DNA of 7,865 nucleotides from Clostridiales bacterium (GTDB lineage: Bacteria; Bacillota; Sulfobacillia; UBA995). The stretch is from positions 1 through 7,865 of the forward strand of contig DOZU01000123.1 of the NCBI GenBank assembly GCA_003517845.1. Direction: 5' to 3'. Shown here piece after piece: positions 5,043 to 7,865 of the stretch (position 1 is its first letter; every line of letters begins with the position of its first letter). The notes beneath the pieces are model-generated. The model saw only the letters and a list, made by a program, of their open reading frames with translations, had not been told where the DNA came from and made no database searches. Both the position numbers and the translations under genes were made by a program.

Positions 5043-5813
5043 TCACCCGCTGCGGGTACCGAGGAGTCGGCTGACCATGGCATGGTCCTCGGGCTTATCG
5101 ACATCCACGCCGATTTCCGGGAAGGCGGTGCGCACGGCATGAGCGCCGGCCAGTCCCAGGAGGCGACAGGCTACCGCCTCAAGCTCGGGCAGGGTGAGTC
5201 TGACGAACACAAGCCGGAGGATGAAGGCTGGTCCGAGGACGGCCGCGAGGCGCAAGGGGTTCTTTCGGGCGGCGAACAAGGACCTGGCGACTTCGGCTCT
5301 CGCACGCAAGACCTGGGGGCTCACCAGCACGAGGTTCCCGCCGGTGAAGGTCCCGTCCTTTAGCCGGCCGTAGGTCCTGCGCATGCCCGGGTACGAACCT
5401 TCGGCCAATTCCCGGGAAATGACGGGGTAATGCAGGTCGGCGGATCGGACCGAGCACTCGTCGATGAAACCATCAAGGACCGCGGGCGTGACCAGGGGAA
5501 TATCGGATGTAGCGATGAGAACCATACCCGGGCTACCCAGCCGGTCGATCGCCGCCTGTAGGTTGTCGATGATATCTCCCGCGGGCTCGACGAAGTCCAC
5601 CCGGTCTATGAGCGCGCCCAGGGCCGGGGCCAGGATCGCGCGCGGTCCCGATATGACCACGCGATCCACGCGCCTGGCTCCCAGAAGGCCCTCCACCACG
5701 TACCAGAGCATTGGCTTGCCTGCCACCTCGACCAGGGCTTCATTGGCGGGCGGACCTACTGCGGCTAGCTTGCCGTCGTTGGCGCGGCCGGCCAACACCA
5801 CTGCGTCAACCAC
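5043..5813 (-). CDS. MobA-like nucleotidyltransferase of unknown substrate
   Basis: The 256-residue protein belongs to the MobA-like NTP-transferase superfamily, enzymes that couple an NTP to a phosphate- or cofactor-type acceptor. Seen in the sequence: the N-terminal strand and loop DAVVLAGRANDGKL (3-16), NEALVEVAGKPM (24-35) carrying the usual lysine, the likely metal-binding Asp104 in TSDIPLVTP, TGGN (157-160), a hydrophobic C-terminal stretch (PAFILRLVFVRL) and FPEIGVDVDKPED (231-243). The nucleotide loop lacks the double glycine of many relatives (LAGRA rather than LAGG). I start at the GTG at 5813, which has GGAGG 8 bases upstream and begins MVDAVVLAG; the frame is open to 5891. It overlaps the ispE end by 8 bases, suggesting translational coupling, and precedes the spoVG promoter. 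It is too divergent from MobA or IspD for me to name a substrate, and no molybdenum-cofactor genes are nearby. Confidence 0.85.
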   Translation of the reverse strand: MVDAVVLAGRANDGKLAAVGPPANEALVEVAGKPMLWYVVEGLLGARRVDRVVISGPRAILAPALGALIDRVDFVEPAGDIIDNLQAAIDRLGSPGMVLIATSDIPLVTPAVLDGFIDECSVRSADLHYPVISRELAEGSYPGMRRTYGRLKDGTFTGGNLVLVSPQVLRARAEVARSLFAARKNPLRLAAVLGPAFILRLVFVRLTLPELEAVACRLLGLAGAHAVRTAFPEIGVDVDKPEDHAMVSRLLGTRSG

Positions 5814-6762
5814 CGTCGTCACCTCCGAAGGGTCGCTGCGGATGTCCGTCATTCGCGGCGACCGGGATGTCCTTCTCCTGTCGCGGGGCAAGACGAGTCA
5901 CGGCCATCCACCAGTCAGGGCTCGTCAGTCGGTTCGATACTTCTCGGGCCATCGCTCGCGCATGGTCCTGGTCCCGGGCGATCCCGAATACCGTGGGGCC
6001 GCTGCCGGTCATCGCCGTGCCCAGCGCGCCGCTCGTCGCCAACAATGCTCGGGCTCGGTCCATGTCCGGATGGGAGGCCGCCAGGGCTGGTTCCAGGCTA
6101 TTGCCCAGGCTCTGAGCGAGGGTCTCCCAGTCCCCGGCTGCCAGGGCCCGTATGGCGCCCCCGGTGTCGGGCCGACCCGAGCGCCGCCGGTCATGCGGCA
6201 GCCGATCGAACTCCTCGTACACCAGGCGGGTAGACTTGGTTCCTGGCGGCCGCAACAGCACTAGCCATAGCCTGCGGCCGGGAAAAGGCAAGGGCTCAAC
6301 GATCTCGCCCCGTCCCCTCACCCGCGCCTGCCCCCCAAGCAGACAGAAAGGGACGTCCGACCCGAGCGAGAGGGCGATGTCGCCCAGTTCCGACCGAGAT
6401 CGGCTGAGCCCCCACCACCGGTTCAGTCCGACCAGGACGGCCGCGGCATCGGCACTACCGCCCCCAAGACCGGAGCCCACGGGTATGTCCTTGGCGAGGT
6501 CCAGTTCAACCCCAGGCAAGTCCCGCCGGCCGGCTGCCAGCCGACGGGCCGCGGTCAGACAGATGTTCTCCGCCCCCTCGGGAACCGGGACCCCCCGGGT
6601 GCAGAGGACCACTGTCCCCGGTGGACCCGAGGCGCGTATGACCAGCCGGTCCGCCAGGCAGAGCGAAGAGAAGATCGAGTCGAGGCCGTGATAGCCATCA
6701 TCTCGAGTTTCCCCTACCTCTAGCGTGAGGTTCAGCTTGGCCGGGGCGGTCACGAGTAGCAT
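5806..6762 (-). CDS. ispE: 4-diphosphocytidyl-2-C-methyl-D-erythritol kinase IspE
   Basis: IspE is a GHMP-family kinase that phosphorylates CDP-methylerythritol in the non-mevalonate isoprenoid pathway, supplying undecaprenyl phosphate and quinones. Motif 1, APAKLNLTLEV (6-16) with the substrate-site lysine, is followed by DGYHGLDSIF, the glycine-rich ATP loop IPVGSGLGGGSADAA (93-107), the catalytic Asp136 in SLGSDVPFCL, and motif 3, TAMTGSGPTVFG (about 250-263). At 318 residues it is somewhat longer than the usual 280-300. The excess is a C-terminal tail (from about RLAPRQEKD) whose DNA also contains the ribosome binding site and start of the next gene. The ATG start at 6762 lies inside the end of the upstream ligase gene (13-base overlap) and has only a weak GGAG about 13 bases away, so reinitiation after the upstream gene is likely. 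B. subtilis also has ispE upstream of spoVG, but with purR and yabJ between. Confidence 0.96.
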   Translation of the reverse strand: MLLVTAPAKLNLTLEVGETRDDGYHGLDSIFSSLCLADRLVIRASGPPGTVVLCTRGVPVPEGAENICLTAARRLAAGRRDLPGVELDLAKDIPVGSGLGGGSADAAAVLVGLNRWWGLSRSRSELGDIALSLGSDVPFCLLGGQARVRGRGEIVEPLPFPGRRLWLVLLRPPGTKSTRLVYEEFDRLPHDRRRSGRPDTGGAIRALAAGDWETLAQSLGNSLEPALAASHPDMDRARALLATSGALGTAMTGSGPTVFGIARDQDHARAMAREVSNRLTSPDWWMAVTRLAPRQEKDIPVAANDGHPQRPFGGDDGG

Positions 6763-7865
6763 GGGGAGGTAGCTTCTCCGTCCATGCCGTGCTGACCTCC
6801 GATGGTTTCGGATCCTCCGGCGGGCAAGAGCGGCTGGGGCTTGACGATCGCGGGAGCACGGTCCAAGACCTCAAGTATCCGATCGTGCCGTTCGTAGAAT
6901 ACGACCACCAGGTCCCCGGGATCCGCGGTCGCCATCGCCGCCTCGAGCGCCTCGACCTCGTCCAGGACAATGCGCGCGTGCGACGGGGGGAACCCGCTGT
7001 CCAGAACTCCGTCGAGGATGATCCGGGCAACCTCTCCTGGCCGGCGCCCCCGTCGGTCCTGGTCCTCCTTGATGACTATCCGGTCCAGGCCCATCCCGGC
7101 AACTCGCCCGAGTTCCCGTAGGAGTTCAGTCCGGCGATCCCCTGGGGCGCCGATAACGCCCCATAAGCGTTGTGGATTGAACGATCGCGCCAGATCCAAA
7201 GCCGCTCGCCAGGCATCTGATACAGGTTGAACCGCCCTGGGGAGCCCGTGATCCCCGCCGGAAAGCTCCCGAGAGCAGTAGCAATGACTTCTGGACTCAG
7301 CCCAAGTGCCCAGGCGCTCGCGGCGGCGAGCAACGCGTTCCCCAATGCACTCCGGCTCTTGCCATTGAAGGCAAATGGCAGACGGTGCGTGGGGGCGAGC
7401 TGCACCCGGCGGGTCCCCTCCAGCAGCGTCACGTGCCCGCCGCGTATGCCAACGCCCATTCCGCCGGCTGCCACGTGCTGTCTGAGCCAGGGGTTGTCAT
7501 CGGCCACGCTCACCAGTACAACCCGTCCGCGCGCCCGGCGGGCCATCGCCCTGACTATCGGATCGTCGGCGTTCAGGACGGCATTACCGTCCTCAGCGAT
7601 CGTTTCCACCACCAGGGACTTGGCATGCGCGACATCTAACAGCGTGTCCGCCCCGTCCTGACCTTCGTGGTCCGGACTGACGTTGGTGACCACCCCCACG
7701 GAGGCCTCATCGTATCCCAAGCCGGAACGGATGATGCCCCCCCGAGCCGTCTCCAGTACCGCCGCCTCCACCCGCGAATCGGCCAGGACTACCCGCGCGC
7801 TTCGCGGGCCGCTGGCGTCAGCCTTCAGCACCAGCCTGCCCTCCACGAAGATCCCATCGGTACAG
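6750..7865 (-). pseudogene. Cyanophycin-synthetase-type Mur ligase, C-terminal part, frame broken and motif deleted
   Basis: The Mur-ligase half of a CphA-type protein that runs off the right edge. Upstream of the break (7865 to about 7220) are TDGIFVEGRLV, ASGPRSARVVL, AVLETARGGIIRSGLGYD, VVTNVSPDH and AVLNADDP, ending in GSPGRFNLY, all typical of CphA. The relatives then have a strand ending in a DYAHNP-like motif. Here that stretch is missing, and homology resumes in another frame at DAWRAALDLARS (from about 7217), continuing through WGVIGAPGDRR, KEDQDRRGRRPGEVA and GDLVVVF to TGA at 6750-6752. Without correction the upstream frame stops at 7076 after about 48 unrelated residues. I infer loss of roughly 40-50 bases (length 1 modulo 3) at 7217-7222. 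Intact CphA joins Asp and Arg into cyanophycin; this copy should lack a motif of the ligase C-terminal domain. The N-terminal ATP-grasp part, if present, lies outside. An assembly error is the main alternative. Confidence 0.85.

Noticed and set aside
5037..5050. Small inverted repeat GCGGGT-TC-ACCCGC across the nucleotidyltransferase stop codon
   Set aside because: Six-base arms with a two-base loop are too tight to form a full hairpin, there is no T tract, and such repeats are expected by chance in GC-rich DNA.
7076..7235. Programmed frameshift to join the two halves of the ligase
   Set aside because: There is no slippery heptamer at the junction, and a frameshift would not restore the missing DYAHNP-type segment, so a deletion explains the data better.
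1..7865. CRISPR arrays, tRNA or rRNA genes, insertion sequences, phage or defence genes
   Set aside because: I saw no regularly spaced direct repeats, tRNA-like cloverleaf, transposase or phage motif on either strand; conserved housekeeping genes fill almost the whole window.

Overview
The window is GC-rich and carries one gene set, all read from the minus strand. In transcription order (right to left) it holds a cyanophycin-synthetase-type Mur ligase (5' end outside the window, reading frame broken), ispE, a MobA-like nucleotidyltransferase, spoVG, glmU, prs, the bL25/Ctc gene, pth and the first 207 codons of mfd (3' end outside the window). The run ispE ... spoVG-glmU-prs-ctc-pth ... mfd is the classical Bacillota order known from Bacillus subtilis. 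Together with the GC content and a SigH-like promoter before spoVG, it points to a high-GC, probably spore-forming, deep-branching Bacillota lineage (Symbiobacterium/Thermaerobacter/Limnochorda/Desulfotomaculum-like). The sequence alone does not settle the genus.

Right part (7865-5043): the Mur ligase, ispE and the nucleotidyltransferase overlap one another by 13 and 8 bases, so they look transcribed and translated as a unit. The ligase has lost the stretch that should hold its DYAHNP-type motif and changes frame there. It is either a fresh pseudogene or an assembly error.

Middle (5042-2938): a 126-base gap carries a good SigH-type promoter and a strong ribosome binding site for spoVG. Between spoVG and glmU lie 293 non-coding bases packed with four inverted repeats. 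One is an almost perfect 31-base palindrome of the dispersed-repeat type. Two others sit close together in the presumed glmU leader.

Left part (2905-1): prs, ctc, pth and mfd are closely spaced. ctc has its own vegetative promoter (TTGACA, 17 bases, TAACAT) just after prs. pth appears to start at a CTG codon. Compared with B. subtilis, purR and yabJ are absent between ispE and spoVG, with the nucleotidyltransferase in their place, and fin (yabK) is absent between pth and mfd.

Functionally the cluster joins precursor supply (UDP-GlcNAc by GlmU, PRPP by Prs, isoprenoid precursor by IspE) with translation maintenance (Pth, bL25/Ctc), transcription-coupled repair (Mfd) and a developmental nucleic-acid-binding regulator (SpoVG). 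I see no defence system, phage, CRISPR array, transposase, tRNA or rRNA. The points most worth following are the ligase lesion, the uncharacterised nucleotidyltransferase and the structured spoVG-glmU gap.
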